Shown here: positions 26,427-36,900 of the stretch, one piece after another | Numbering within the stretch: the first letter of the stretch is position 1 | Layout of the letters: each line of letters starts with the position of its first letter | Assembly: GCA_002407935.1 (NCBI GenBank) | Contig: DHPU01000066.1 | Span: forward strand, 1 to 56,927 | Origin: Peptococcaceae bacterium UBA5356 | GTDB lineage: Bacteria; Bacillota; Peptococcia; DRI-13; DTU073 | DNA length: 56,927 bases | Direction of reading: 5' to 3' | Notes under the pieces: model-generated | What the model saw: the letters and a program-made list of their open reading frames with translations, nothing else | The model's database searches: none | Told to the model about the DNA's origin: nothing | Program-made: the position numbers and the translations under genes

Positions 26427-28625
26427 GTGGAAACGCCGAAATCAACAATGGTGCTCGGAAGAACGTTACGGATTTATTTTGGTGTTGTGCTTGTGATTTT
26501 TGCCGTGCTTTTCTTGCGGTTGACATGGCTGCAGTTAATACAAACGAGTTTTTACCAGCTTAAAGCGGTGTCTAACACCATGCGTTGGATCCCCGAGAAA
26601 GCTTCCCGAGGGGAAATTGTCGACCGTAACGGGGAGGTACTTGTTACCAATAGACCTGTTTTTAATATTTCGTTAAATTATTTAGGTTTAAAGGATCAAG
26701 ATATTGATGAGGTAATTACTAAGTTGGTGCAAATTATTAATGATCCGGAAATCAGCTATGATAGTGTCAAAACGTTATTAAAAGGAAAAAACCGCTTATA
26801 TGAACCAATAGTGATTAAGAGAGATGTCTCCATGGAGTTGGTTACGGCTATTGAAGAAAGACGGCGTGAGATGCCCGGAGTAAGTGTTGATGTGCAGCCG
26901 CAGAGAACCTATATTTATGGAAGTTTAGCAGGGCATTTATTAGGTTATGTGCACTCCATTAAAGAGGAGTTGGATACGCCGGGTTTTGAGGATTATAGTA
27001 TTAATGATTTGGTCGGGAAAACAGGGGTGGAGAAGTATTATGAAACGTACCTGCGTGGGCAAAAAGGTTTCCGTCAGGTAGAGGTGACGTCTCATAATCA
27101 ACCGGTGCAGGAAGTGCGGGCTATTTCTTCTGTGCCCGGGGATAAACTTGTGTTGACGATAGACTTAAAATTACAGCAAGCGATGGAAAATTCTTTTGAT
27201 GAAGTTTTAGCCAAGGTACAAAAAACTTACCCCAAAGCTAAAGCCGGTGGGGCTGTTCTGTTGGATGTAAAAACTGGTAAGACCTTGGCGATGGTCAGCC
27301 GTCCGGGGCTTAATCCGGAGGATTTCAATGGAAAATCACTGAGTCAGGAACAGGCTGATTATTATTTTAGTAATGAGCCGCCGGCTCTTCGCAATAGAGC
27401 TATTCAGGGCAATTATGTGCCGGGTTCAACTTTTAAGCCTGTGACAGGTATGGCGGTGCTGGAGGCGGCGCAAGCTACTCCGCTTGATACGGTGGTTTGT
27501 ACGGGAAAGTATTGGTTTTCCCCGTATATCAAGTGTTGGACCGTGCATGGGAGAGTTAATTATTATAGTGCGATGGCTCGTTCTTGTAATGTTTATTTTC
27601 AGGAAATGGGTCGGCGAGCGGGAATTGCGCAGATTGGGAAAGTGGGGTTGGAGGTTGGTTTAGGGGATCGGACGGGAATCGATTTACCTTTTGAAAGCAA
27701 AGGAATATTACCCGATTTGGAATGGCAGAAAAACGAATTTGGTCTGCGGCGGGAGAAAATTAATCAAGAAATCAATCGCAATTTGGAGCAGTTAGAAAAA
27801 GAATATGGTCCGAAAATAAAAGCAGCTGCTGATCAGCAGGAGAAAAAGCGACTGGAAAATGAATTAAAAAGTAAAAAGAGGGTTTGGGAACAGAGACGCA
27901 GGGAGAGGTTGGAATTATATACCAAATGGCATGATTGGGATACTTTTAATACAAGTATTGGGCAAGGTTTTAATCAGTATACGGTCATTCAGTTAGCCAA
28001 TTATACAGCGACGATTGCTTCCGGTGGTAAAAGATATAAGCCGTCGGTAGTTGAAAGAATTATTGATAATGTTGGAATTGTGGTGGAGGAGTTTGATGCG
28101 GAGCCAATCCTGATTTCGACGATCGATCCGACCACTTTTGCGGAAACTAAAAAAGCAATGACGGCAGTTACGGCTCCGGGTGGTACGGCCTATTCTCTTT
28201 TTAGGAATTTCCCTGTTAATATTAAGGTTGCTGCCAAAACCGGTACAGCTCAGCCGGGGAGAGCAGGATATATAAAAAATAAAGATTTTGACGGGGTTTT
28301 TATTGCTTTTGCCCCGGTCGATGATCCCCAGATTGCTTTTGCCGGAGTGATTGAACACGGTTATAGTGGCGGTGGTTCGATAGGACTGGTGGCGAAAGCC
28401 GTTTTTGAGGAGTATTTTGGAATAAACAAGCAAAAGCAAGTAAAGACAAGATCCACTTCCTCTGTTTCAGACGGTCAGAGCGCACCGGAAAACCCCGATA
28501 CGGAAACCTCAACAGAGACACCGGTGCAAACGGAGGATGTGTCGGAAGAAACCTCGCCAGAAACCCCTGTGGAAATACCGGCAGAGATACCTGAAACAAT
28601 AATACCGGAACAAATACCCGAATAA
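26427..28625 (+). CDS. mrdA: Penicillin-binding protein 2 (elongation transpeptidase)
   Basis: A class B penicillin-binding protein of 732 residues that cross-links sidewall peptidoglycan with RodA. GTG 26427 is chosen because AAAGGAGG lies upstream; a longer frame would overlap mreD. The parts are: membrane helix at about 17-37, dimerisation domain (RGEIVDRNGEVLVTN), SxxK motif GSTFKP near 333, SxN as SCN, and KTGTAQ. Two unusual regions stand out. One is a charged, coiled-coil-like insert (REKINQEINRNLEQLEKEYG and following) between SxN and KTG. The other is a roughly 55-residue Pro/Thr/Glu repeat tail at the C-terminus. It closes the mreBCD run. Confidence 0.95.
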   Translation: METPKSTMVLGRTLRIYFGVVLVIFAVLFLRLTWLQLIQTSFYQLKAVSNTMRWIPEKASRGEIVDRNGEVLVTNRPVFNISLNYLGLKDQDIDEVITKLVQIINDPEISYDSVKTLLKGKNRLYEPIVIKRDVSMELVTAIEERRREMPGVSVDVQPQRTYIYGSLAGHLLGYVHSIKEELDTPGFEDYSINDLVGKTGVEKYYETYLRGQKGFRQVEVTSHNQPVQEVRAISSVPGDKLVLTIDLKLQQAMENSFDEVLAKVQKTYPKAKAGGAVLLDVKTGKTLAMVSRPGLNPEDFNGKSLSQEQADYYFSNEPPALRNRAIQGNYVPGSTFKPVTGMAVLEAAQATPLDTVVCTGKYWFSPYIKCWTVHGRVNYYSAMARSCNVYFQEMGRRAGIAQIGKVGLEVGLGDRTGIDLPFESKGILPDLEWQKNEFGLRREKINQEINRNLEQLEKEYGPKIKAAADQQEKKRLENELKSKKRVWEQRRRERLELYTKWHDWDTFNTSIGQGFNQYTVIQLANYTATIASGGKRYKPSVVERIIDNVGIVVEEFDAEPILISTIDPTTFAETKKAMTAVTAPGGTAYSLFRNFPVNIKVAAKTGTAQPGRAGYIKNKDFDGVFIAFAPVDDPQIAFAGVIEHGYSGGGSIGLVAKAVFEEYFGINKQKQVKTRSTSSVSDGQSAPENPDTETSTETPVQTEDVSEETSPETPVEIPAEIPETIIPEQIPE

Positions 28626-28640
28626 TTACCAGAATATTCC

Positions 28641-28669
28641 TTGACAAAATAAGGGTTATCCGTTATAAT
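28641..28669 (+). promoter_or_regulatory. Consensus sigma-A promoter of minCDE
   Basis: TTGACA at 28641-28646, a 17-bp spacer, and TATAAT at 28664-28669: a perfect match to the vegetative promoter. It lies just after the PBP2 stop codon, about 110 nt before minC, so the min genes can be expressed apart from the mre genes. Confidence 0.88.
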
Positions 28670-28777
28670 TTCTATGATTTCGCTGTTTAATTTTTTTCTT
28701 TTAATTGGCAGGGATTTTGCATCATGATAGCGAACAATATAGGCTAGAGGTTTTTATAGGAGGAACAGGATTCATTG

Positions 28778-29464
28778 ATGAATACGACTAATTTAATTGC
28801 AGTAAAGGGTAATAAAGAAGGACTCCAAATAATTTGCGGCGATAAAGGTTCGTGGAAGGAGATTATTACGGAAATCAAAACAAGATTGGCAGGGGAAAAC
28901 AGCCATTTTTTTAAAGGTGCCAGTGTTCAAGTAGATACCGGGACACGAATTTTATCAGCAGAACAGGTTGGTGCATTGTGGCAAGTTCTTCAGGATAGTG
29001 GGTTAACGGTAAAATGTATTAAAACAGAAACCCAGGATGAATTAGCACAATCCTTTAAAAGTTGGAGTCGGGAACAGGGTAAAGAATTATCGGAGACAGA
29101 GTATGTTTGTGCGAAACCTGTTTTGATTGTAAAAAGAAGCTTGCGCTCAGGCCAAAACATTACTTTTGATGGTAACGTACTTATTTTTGGGGATGTTAAT
29201 CCGGGCGCGGAGATTATTGCTTCAGGCTTTATTATGGTATTGGGCTATTTACGGGGGATTGCCCATGCCGGATCTTCCGGTGATGATAAAGCCTGGGTCA
29301 TGTCTTTCCGGCTTCAGCCTACTCAGTTGCGTATTGCCAATTGTATTACGCGACCTCCCGAGGAAGAACCGCAAGGGCCGGAGCTTGCCAGGATTCACGA
29401 GGGAGTTATAGTCTGTGATAGTATGGACTGGAGAAAATATTATGATTTAATTGGGGGGATTTAG
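28778..29464 (+). CDS. minC: Septum site-determining protein MinC
   Basis: MinC inhibits FtsZ polymerisation away from midcell. The 228 residues comprise an N-terminal domain and a C-terminal beta-helix domain (SLRSGQNITFDGNVLIFGDV, GYLRGIAHAGSSGD) that binds MinD. ATG 28778 is taken, but TTG 28775 has slightly better spacing from AGGAGG. minD follows after 3 nt. Confidence 0.93.
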   Translation: MNTTNLIAVKGNKEGLQIICGDKGSWKEIITEIKTRLAGENSHFFKGASVQVDTGTRILSAEQVGALWQVLQDSGLTVKCIKTETQDELAQSFKSWSREQGKELSETEYVCAKPVLIVKRSLRSGQNITFDGNVLIFGDVNPGAEIIASGFIMVLGYLRGIAHAGSSGDDKAWVMSFRLQPTQLRIANCITRPPEEEPQGPELARIHEGVIVCDSMDWRKYYDLIGGI

Positions 29465-29467
29465 AGG

Positions 29468-30265
29468 ATGGGAGAAGTAATTGTTATTACTTCCGGTAAG
29501 GGTGGAGTCGGGAAAACAACAACAACGGCGAATATCAGTACCGGATTAGCCTCAATGGGGAAAAAGGTTGTCATGATTGATACGGATATTGGGCTGAGAA
29601 ATCTTGATGTAGTAATGGGACTGGAAAACAGAATTGTCTACGACTTAGTTGATGCGATACAGGGTAATTGCCGCTTAAAACAAGCCTTGATTAAGGATAA
29701 AAGATTTGAAAATTTAAGTCTTTTGCCGGCAGCTCAGACTAAGGATAAAACGGCAGTACAACCGGAGCAAATGAAAGAACTATGTCAGAAGTTAAAAGAA
29801 GAGTTTGATTATGTCATTGTTGACTGTCCGGCGGGGATCGAATTGGGCTTTAAAAATGCTACGGCTGGTGCCGATAAAGCTATTGTAGTTACGACTCCGG
29901 AAGTTTCCGCTGTCCGTGATGCGGATAGAATTATTGGCCTTTTAGAGGCTGCGGAGCTGCGCAATCCTACTTTGATTGTAAATCGCCTTCGTCCTAGTAT
30001 GGTGAAAAAAGGGGACATGATGGATATTAATGATATGATTGATATCTTAGCGATCGAGCTTTTGGGAGTAGTGCCTGAAGATGAGCTGATTGTTGTATCG
30101 ACCAACAAAGGCGAGCCGGCAGTTTTGGATATGCATTCCTGGGCAGGACAAGCTTATCGCAATATATCCAAGCGAATTACGGGAGAAGAAGTTCCGTTAA
30201 TCTCGTTGGATGCAGACAGTGGCTTGGTAAGTAAAATAAAGAAATTCTTCGGATTTCAGGCGTAG
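29468..30265 (+). CDS. minD: Septum site-determining ATPase MinD
   Basis: A deviant-Walker ATPase of 265 residues that carries MinC to the membrane. The motif GKGGVGKTTTTANI is at about 10-23, and DTDIGLRNLDVVMGLENR follows. A C-terminal amphipathic helix (GLVSKIKKFFGFQA) is the membrane-targeting sequence. It lies between minC and minE with tight spacing. Confidence 0.97.
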   Translation: MGEVIVITSGKGGVGKTTTTANISTGLASMGKKVVMIDTDIGLRNLDVVMGLENRIVYDLVDAIQGNCRLKQALIKDKRFENLSLLPAAQTKDKTAVQPEQMKELCQKLKEEFDYVIVDCPAGIELGFKNATAGADKAIVVTTPEVSAVRDADRIIGLLEAAELRNPTLIVNRLRPSMVKKGDMMDINDMIDILAIELLGVVPEDELIVVSTNKGEPAVLDMHSWAGQAYRNISKRITGEEVPLISLDADSGLVSKIKKFFGFQA

Positions 30266-30283
30266 GGCAAAGGAGGTAGTGGC

Positions 30284-30574
30284 ATGGATTTATTTAGTAA
30301 GATAATGGGAAGACAGGGGCCTTCCAGTAAAAATATTGCTAAAGAAAGGCTACGGTTAGTTTTGGTGCATGATCGAGCCAGTATTTCCCCACAGATTCTG
30401 GATGCTTTAAAGGAAGATATGTTGAATGTTATTGCTAATTATATGGAAATTGATCGCAGAGGGACGGAAATAACCTTGAATTCTGATGAGGATTCCGTGG
30501 CGCTGATTGCCAGTATTCCTGTTCTCAAAATGAACAGAAGCAGCCAGAACAGCCAGAGGAGTGCCAGGTATTAA
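30284..30574 (+). CDS. minE: Cell division topological specificity factor MinE
   Basis: A 96-residue MinE that stimulates MinD ATPase and drives oscillation. The N-terminal anti-MinCD part (AKERLRLVLVHDRASISPQ) and the dimerisation part (EITLNSDEDSVALIASIPV) are present. AAAGGAGG precedes ATG. Presence of MinE rather than only DivIVA is a feature of Clostridia. Confidence 0.93.
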   Translation: MDLFSKIMGRQGPSSKNIAKERLRLVLVHDRASISPQILDALKEDMLNVIANYMEIDRRGTEITLNSDEDSVALIASIPVLKMNRSSQNSQRSARY

Positions 30575-30635
30575 GGTGCGGTTTTAGTATTTAGTATTTA
30601 GATTGGGAGTTTTCACAATTGGGAAAAGAATATCC

Positions 30636-30664
30636 TTGGGGATCCGCCGTTCTCGGGTTATAAT
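30636..30664 (+). promoter_or_regulatory. Likely promoter of rodA
   Basis: -35 TTGGGG at 30636-30641, a 17-bp spacer and consensus -10 TATAAT at 30659-30664, about 30 nt before the chosen rodA start. The consensus -10 makes it credible, although the -35 box matches only in part. Confidence 0.5.
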
Positions 30665-30693
30665 GGATGTATAGCAGGAACGGGGTGAAGTTT

Positions 30694-31824
30694 ATGCGGC
30701 TGTCTAAAATTGCCAAGAGTCTGGATTATGTTCTTTTGGGGGTTGTAGTGCTCATCCTTGTGATGGGCTTCTTTGTTTTGCAGAGTGCGACGGTTAATGC
30801 CAGTGCCAAATATAATGTTAATTTTGTACTGCGGCAGGCTGTCTGGGCCGGGATAGGGCTAGGTGCTTTTTGTTGTGTTCTGTTGGTTGATTATAGCAAA
30901 GTGTCTAAATATGGTGTGCCGATTTATGCACTCAATATCTTGCTCCTGGTGGCTACTTTAATCTATGGGGTGGAAACGAAGGGATCCCAAGCCTGGATCC
31001 CAATCGGATCATTTAGGTTTCAGCCGGCGGAAGTCGTGAAAGTTTTATTAATTCTGGGATTAGGGCAGTTTTTGGTGCCCAGAGTGGGTAAGTTAAACAC
31101 TTTTAAGGATCTAATTCCTGTTTTTATTTATGTAGCGATTCCTTTAGGGTTAATTTTACTGCAGCCGGATTTAGGGACAGGGTTAGTCTATGTGGCGATT
31201 ATGTTTGGGATGTTGTTGGCGGCCGGTGCCTCTCCTCTTTTGCTTTCTTTATTGATCGGCGGGGGAATCGGGTCAGTCAGTGTGGCTGTTTTTGGCCATT
31301 ACGCCTGGGGCTGGTGGCTGCCTTTGAAAAATTACCAATTAAACAGGTTGATTGCTTTTATTGATCCGATGCTTGATCCTCTTGAAGCGGGTTGGAATGT
31401 GATTCAGTCGCAGATTGCCGTTGGTTCGGGAGGACTTTGGGGTAAAGGCTGGGGCATGGGCTCGCAGAATATCAATAATTTTTTGCCTGAACAGTGGACA
31501 GATTTTATTTTTTGTGTCCTTGCGGAAGAGTGGGGTTTTATTGGAGCCGTTCTTTTACTGGGTTTATTCTTTATCTTGATTTATCGGGGAATTAGGATAG
31601 CCCGTAAAGCAAAAGATACTTATGGTGCCTTAATTGCGGTCGGGGTAATTTCCATGATTGTTTTTCATGTGATGCAGAATATTGGCATGACAATCGGTTT
31701 GATGCCGATTACAGGAATTCCGCTGCCTCTTGTTAGTTATGGAGGGAGTTCTTTGCTGGCAAATATGATTGCGTTAGGGCTGTTGATGAATGTTTATGTT
31801 TATCACGATGAACGGTTATTTTAA
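30694..31824 (+). CDS. rodA: Rod shape-determining glycosyltransferase RodA
   Basis: A SEDS-family peptidoglycan glycan polymerase of 376 residues with ten membrane helices. ATG 30694 follows GGGGTGAAG; the upstream ATG at 30667 lies next to the -10 box and is unlikely. The signatures SRFQPAEVVKV-like (GSFRFQPAEVVKVLLIL), LLQPDLGTG and the C-terminal MPITGIPLPLVSYGGSSL are complete. It is the partner of the PBP2 encoded upstream. Confidence 0.96.
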   Translation: MRLSKIAKSLDYVLLGVVVLILVMGFFVLQSATVNASAKYNVNFVLRQAVWAGIGLGAFCCVLLVDYSKVSKYGVPIYALNILLLVATLIYGVETKGSQAWIPIGSFRFQPAEVVKVLLILGLGQFLVPRVGKLNTFKDLIPVFIYVAIPLGLILLQPDLGTGLVYVAIMFGMLLAAGASPLLLSLLIGGGIGSVSVAVFGHYAWGWWLPLKNYQLNRLIAFIDPMLDPLEAGWNVIQSQIAVGSGGLWGKGWGMGSQNINNFLPEQWTDFIFCVLAEEWGFIGAVLLLGLFFILIYRGIRIARKAKDTYGALIAVGVISMIVFHVMQNIGMTIGLMPITGIPLPLVSYGGSSLLANMIALGLLMNVYVYHDERLF

Positions 31825-31863
31825 GGGAATAGTAAAAATTATTAAGAATAAGGGGAGAGAAGG

Positions 31864-33072
31864 ATGATAAATAAGATGACAAAACTTAAATGCCTGTCAG
31901 TTATTTTTCTGGGACTATTTTTAGTGGTTGGTTGTCAGAATCAACAGTCGAATTCTCAAAATGGTACGCAACAAGCTATAAAATCGGATATCAATTCGGG
32001 ATTACTGTTAGGCTTAGCCAAAGATTCGGATGTTAATCAGGAATTAAGTGCTTTTGCCAAGAAGCCGGGGGAATATAAAACATTGTGGATTTACCAAAAT
32101 GGTAGCGAATTAACCTGCTTGGAGAAGCCCGAGGGGATTATTACTCCGGTTAAAGATAATCTTTGGAAACTGGAAAACAATAAATTTCATCTATCGGAAG
32201 CAAATGACACAGTAGATCCTGCTAATATTGCGGAGGAAGATCTTTTCTCCAAGTATAATTTCTATTATGATACTTCGAATATCGTCTCACACTTAGCCGG
32301 TGAAAAAGCACAAGATTTATATACAACGGAATCATTTAAAAAACAATTCAAGATTGGAGTAGAAGGAGAGATTAACAGCTATCAAGCAGGAATGGAATGG
32401 CTTTTGTTTGTCGGAAACAAATATGCGAGTATATTGGACTTTCAGTATCAGACCGGCGGGGGAAGCTTTAATAGCAGCTTTTACGATTTAAAGTTATGTA
32501 AGATCAGCAGTTTGAATAATTTAGAAAACCGCCGAAACTCGCACGTTAGATTGTTTAATCTGTTAGCCAAAGATGAGCAGGAAAAGTTATTAGCGTTAGC
32601 CTCAAAATACGATAAGATTATAACTTCTGAGGAGATGTACACGGAAGAGCAATATTTGGGTTTTGAAAAATTAACCTTAAAAAGGCAAGAGGGGAAATGG
32701 CTGGTCCAAGCTCCTTTGTACATAAGCTCAAGCCATTCCGGCAATGGGAGTCAAGGAGCTTATATCAAAGAATTTATTAGTACGGACATTAATGCACCTG
32801 AGATACTTACTTCGCACGATACTTTGTGTATTGACTGGGAGACTATCAAGCAAAAAATCCCACAGGCGAAAGATGCTGTTTCCTCACCGAATAATGATCT
32901 ATTAGCAGTCCTTACTGCAGAAGAGCTTTTGATTTATGCCCATCCTTCCGAGGAAATGGAGAAGCCCGATTTAAGCATTCCGGTAGATGAAGACGAACGA
33001 ATCATTCTAAATCAGTGGGCAACAGGTGAGGATGTAAAGAAGTGGAGCGAGCTTTTAGGGTCGGTAGATTAA
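31864..33072 (+). CDS. Hypothetical exported lipoprotein
   Basis: A 402-residue protein with a lipoprotein signal ending in VVGC near residue 24, then a low-complexity Asn/Gln/Ser linker and a large domain I do not recognise. It is rich in charged residues and has no clear enzyme motif. AAGGGGAGAG precedes the start; ATG 31876 is a possible alternative. A 26-bp sequence shared with the exchanger fusion gene lies just after the stop codon. Confidence 0.6.
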   Translation: MINKMTKLKCLSVIFLGLFLVVGCQNQQSNSQNGTQQAIKSDINSGLLLGLAKDSDVNQELSAFAKKPGEYKTLWIYQNGSELTCLEKPEGIITPVKDNLWKLENNKFHLSEANDTVDPANIAEEDLFSKYNFYYDTSNIVSHLAGEKAQDLYTTESFKKQFKIGVEGEINSYQAGMEWLLFVGNKYASILDFQYQTGGGSFNSSFYDLKLCKISSLNNLENRRNSHVRLFNLLAKDEQEKLLALASKYDKIITSEEMYTEEQYLGFEKLTLKRQEGKWLVQAPLYISSSHSGNGSQGAYIKEFISTDINAPEILTSHDTLCIDWETIKQKIPQAKDAVSSPNNDLLAVLTAEELLIYAHPSEEMEKPDLSIPVDEDERIILNQWATGEDVKKWSELLGSVD

Positions 33073-33075
33073 GGT

Positions 33076-33101
33076 AAAAAGGAGAAGATAGCTGGTGAAA
33101 A
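33076..33101. repeat. 26-bp direct repeat, copy 1
   Basis: The 26 bases 33076-33101 (starting AAAAAGGAGAAGATAGCTGG) are identical to 34391-34416, which lies inside the minus-strand exchanger fusion gene about 1.3 kb away. This copy lies in the gap after the lipoprotein gene. Identity stops abruptly on both sides. Confidence 0.85.
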
Positions 33102-33229
33102 TATGGATCTTTAGAAAAAGCAGGAACAAATCCTTACCATATTACGTCAAAGTTTTGTATAGATCTAAATTCCAACTATCATAGATATTAGTAGTCCAAA
33201 AATATAAAAACATGAAAGGTGGAAAAACG

Positions 33230-33877
33230 ATGAAGAAAATTAAAAGTTTTTTAATTGTTAGCATAACTTCATTGGCAGTAGTTTCTGCTACTGCATTGTA
33301 TTATAATGACTTTTTGAACATAAAAAGTAATAGACAGCCATCTCAAGTTATAAACATAAAGCATGATTGGAAAAATTATTCTTCAGTTGCCGATTTAGTA
33401 AGTGATGCAGATTTAATAGTCTGCGGCAAAGTTATTAGTGATAATAAACCTATTAAAAATGAACTTAAGGTAATAATTAACGAAGATTTACCGGAAGCTA
33501 AAAAAGAACAATATAAGAAAGAACTTAAATCTTACGAAATTGTTACAGAATCACAAATACAAATATCTAAGATTATTAAAGGCTCTAAGAATCAGGATGA
33601 TATAATTAGAATTCAACAAACAGGAGGGACCTACGAAAATATAACTGAAAATGTTGAAGATATTCGGTATCTTAAAAATGGTGAGGAGGCAATTTTCTTC
33701 CTATGTAAAACTGATGAGGCGGATATGTATGTACCAATAAATGCTCGGCAGAGCCACAACTATATTATTAGCGATAAAGTAATGTCAAATCCAAACGATG
33801 AATTGTTTATAAGTGAATTGAATACAGATGATTTTATAAAAGAAATCGAAGGTTTTGTCGGTCAGAGAGGACAGTAG
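33230..33877 (+). CDS. Hypothetical exported protein, AT-rich
   Basis: A 215-residue protein with an N-terminal signal or anchor helix (KSFLIVSITSLAVVSATALY) and a mainly beta domain (ADLIVCGKVISDN, QIQISKIIKGSKNQDDIIRI, GEEAIFFLCKTDE). The pattern resembles secreted beta-barrel-like proteins of unknown function in Firmicutes. ATG 33230 is chosen with AAAGGTGG upstream. Its base and codon use are visibly more AT-rich than its neighbours, which points to recent acquisition. Confidence 0.6.
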   Translation: MKKIKSFLIVSITSLAVVSATALYYNDFLNIKSNRQPSQVINIKHDWKNYSSVADLVSDADLIVCGKVISDNKPIKNELKVIINEDLPEAKKEQYKKELKSYEIVTESQIQISKIIKGSKNQDDIIRIQQTGGTYENITENVEDIRYLKNGEEAIFFLCKTDEADMYVPINARQSHNYIISDKVMSNPNDELFISELNTDDFIKEIEGFVGQRGQ

Positions 33878-33913
33878 TGCAGATTTTCATCTACATATGT
33901 TGGTTCGGCAGTT

Positions 33914-36900
33914 TTAAGGTTGCCTAAGCTGTTGGGAGACGGAGACTAGGTAGAGCAGGGTCGGGGCGATAAAAAGCATAGAGGTGCCTGCTGCTACGAT
34001 TCCGGAGTCATTGACAGCTAGGATGATGAAGCTGCCGATTAGCCCGGTATAAAAGCCGGTTTGGAGATAGCGGTATTGGCCGAAAAGTTTTTGCAGCAGA
34101 CCGGGGGGCCTGTTAAAGATTAAGGCCAGAGCCCCTAAAAAGGTCAAGAAAACTCTGCTCCACAGGGAATAACGGATCAGTTTGAGGTTCATGCTTATTT
34201 TGCGGGCGAAGATCGGGAGGAGCGAAGCGGGGCCTTCGGCTTCGATTAAACGGGCGGTTTGGCCGATGTGCGACTGAGCTTCGAGCGGTCTATGCAGATC
34301 CCAAGCAAAAAGGAGGAGCAGAAGGACAAGGGTAATCATACCGGCAGCAGCCAAAAAACGGAAGGAGAGTTTTTGGCGGTATAACAGGGAAAAAAGGAGA
34401 AGATAGCTGGTGAAAAAGGTGATGGCACCGCCTACATTGGTACCAAATTGGGGAGCGGCAACAAGGATGATGAGAAAAAGGAAACATAATCCGGAGAGAG
34501 GGATAAACCAAGGATAGAGGCGGGAGCCTCTTTTTTCTTGGAGAATTTCCAGTAATAAGGTAAAGCCTAAGAGCGAGGAGCCTAGCAGAACACCGAGATA
34601 CTCGTTACCCAGGCCGTAATAACGGGCTCCGCTGATGGGGTCATATCCTAAGACAGAGCTTTGCATGAGCGGTGCGCCTAGGAGTAGATCAAGGGTGATC
34701 GCGAAGGCTGTGGCTAGGTAAAGAATGGTTAAGCGAGGAAGCAGGGTAGATTTTTTCCGAAAAAGTATAAATACGATGGCTGTAACCGCTAAGAGGAAAA
34801 GGACACGGAGTGATAATTGCTTAGTGGGCAGTAGAGGCAGAAGAAGAAAGGTTAGGGGGATGGAGGTTAGGGACAGCAGGAGGGTGCTTAGGGTCTGGTG
34901 TAATTTTTTGGTATTTTTCGCAAACAAGAAAAGGAAAAGGAGAGAAAACACCAAGATAATGAGCAGGAGGACGTATGTTTTGATAAGCAGGGGGCGTTGG
35001 GTGTAATTAGTTAGAAAAAGAGCCAGCTCTTGGTTGAGAAAAGATAAGGGTTGAGGATAAGGTGTGGTGAGAAGAGGAAAACCAGGAAAAAGAGGTTGTG
35101 AAGGAATTCCCCAATGTTTTAAGATGGTGGGAGCAATATCCAGATTAGTGATGATCCCTTTTCTTTTGGTACTGGCGGAGAATAACAGTTCATTTCCCGG
35201 CATTTTTGGCTGGTAATAGAGAACGGGGGTTAGGGAGTTACCCGCTGTTAGTTCTTCCTTGCTTGGAAAAGGGGTAAGGAGCAAGAGAGAAAGCTCTTTT
35301 TCTGCAGTTAAGTGTAATATTGAAGCTAAAAAGGAGTCCACTTCCGCAAGCAGTTTTTGGCGGCTTTCTTGGTAGATCTCCGGGGCAAGTTTGGGGGAGA
35401 GAGAGTCCAGTCTGGCGAGGTCTCCTAAATCCAGTAAAACTATGCCGTTCTCTTTTTGTTGCAAGAAAGCAACTGTTTGCCGATAGAGAAAAGCATAATT
35501 GGTAGTGTACACAGTAGGGGAAAAAGTACTAATGCCGGAAGTACGCTGATCGACAAAACCATGCCGGATTAAGCCTTTTTCATTCATAGCCATGAGGGCG
35601 GCGGGGCGGGATGCTTTCTCCGGCAAATCCTGATTACCTAAGAGGAGCAGGGGAATGTTGTTTTGCTGTAGTATTTCGCCAAGGAGACCGGGGCGTATTT
35701 CAGGTGGATTATTGTTTAAGATTTGCTGAAGATAGGGAACAAAAATGGCCTGCCGTGCTGTCGATGTCCCGGTATATCGGCCGAAAAACTCCGCGGCGGT
35801 GAGGTAGTTATGACTTATTTCTCCGTTCTGTAAAACTAGAGAGGCTTCTTCTAAACAAGCGGCTCTTTTTCCTGCGGAAAGTGACAAATAAGCACTGGTG
35901 ATTCTGCGTGGGCCGTTGTTTTGGGTATTCATCAGACCAACAGCCCCTTTTTGAGAGAGCCGGGTAAGAACGGGGCTATGGGGAATGTCGCGGAGAGAGA
36001 GCCCTGGAAGGAGCACGGTGATTAACCGGGACGGATTATTAGCGGATACTTGCTCAGCGGACAGTTCATGGTTAAACTGCGGTGTTGTGGTTGGTTGATG
36101 GTGAGGAAGGGTACTTTTTCCGCCGTAAATAACCAGAAAGAAGAAGATGAGATATAAGAAGCCGACTTTAATTAGCGTTTGTGGTCTTAGTTTCTGCCGA
36201 AAATGAACATGGTAAAAGATAATGCCCGCGGCAAGAAGGGCCAGAATACCACTGGCAAGAGCTAGAAAAGAAAGCTTCCAAGGGGTTAAGAGGATGCCCA
36301 GAGCAGGAATCACTGAGCTTTGAAACACCATTGCTCCGGTGATATTACCCAGGGCTAAGGTATCTTTACCTTGCCGTATCCAGACGATACTGTTAAATTT
36401 CTCGGGTAATTCTGTTGCAATGGGGGCGATGATGATCGCCAAAATAAAGGCCGGGATATGGAGGACGGCAGCAGTCCTAGCAATAGCCTTGACAAAATAG
36501 TTGGCCCCGATAATAATAGCGAGTAAAGCAACTGTAACTTGAAAGAGAATGATACTTAAAGGGGGTTGAGGGTTGCCTTTATTAAATAGTAAAGGCGCAA
36601 GCCTTGTTTCGTCTGAAGGTTTGCCTGATTTAACGGTGTGATAGACATAGTAAAGATAAATGAGAAGGAGAAAAAGGGCTACGAGGTGCTTAAGCTGGCG
36701 GAAGGGGAGGAAGGTAGCGGCGAGAGCGACAAAATAAACGAGGAGAAAGAACTGCAAATCCCGTGCGACGAGGTTTGTATTACAAAGCATATATTGACGG
36801 GGTTTCCCCTTTACCTTATAAAAGGTGGCCGCAATCCCGGTAATTAGCATCGCCAGAGTAGCCAACATCAAGGGAGCGCCCAAAATCGTTCCGATCCCGA

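Noticed and set aside
34725..36847. Plus-strand frames inside the exchanger fusion gene
   Set aside because: They are Arg/Lys-rich antisense shadows without ribosome sites, whereas the minus-strand frame has clear domains.
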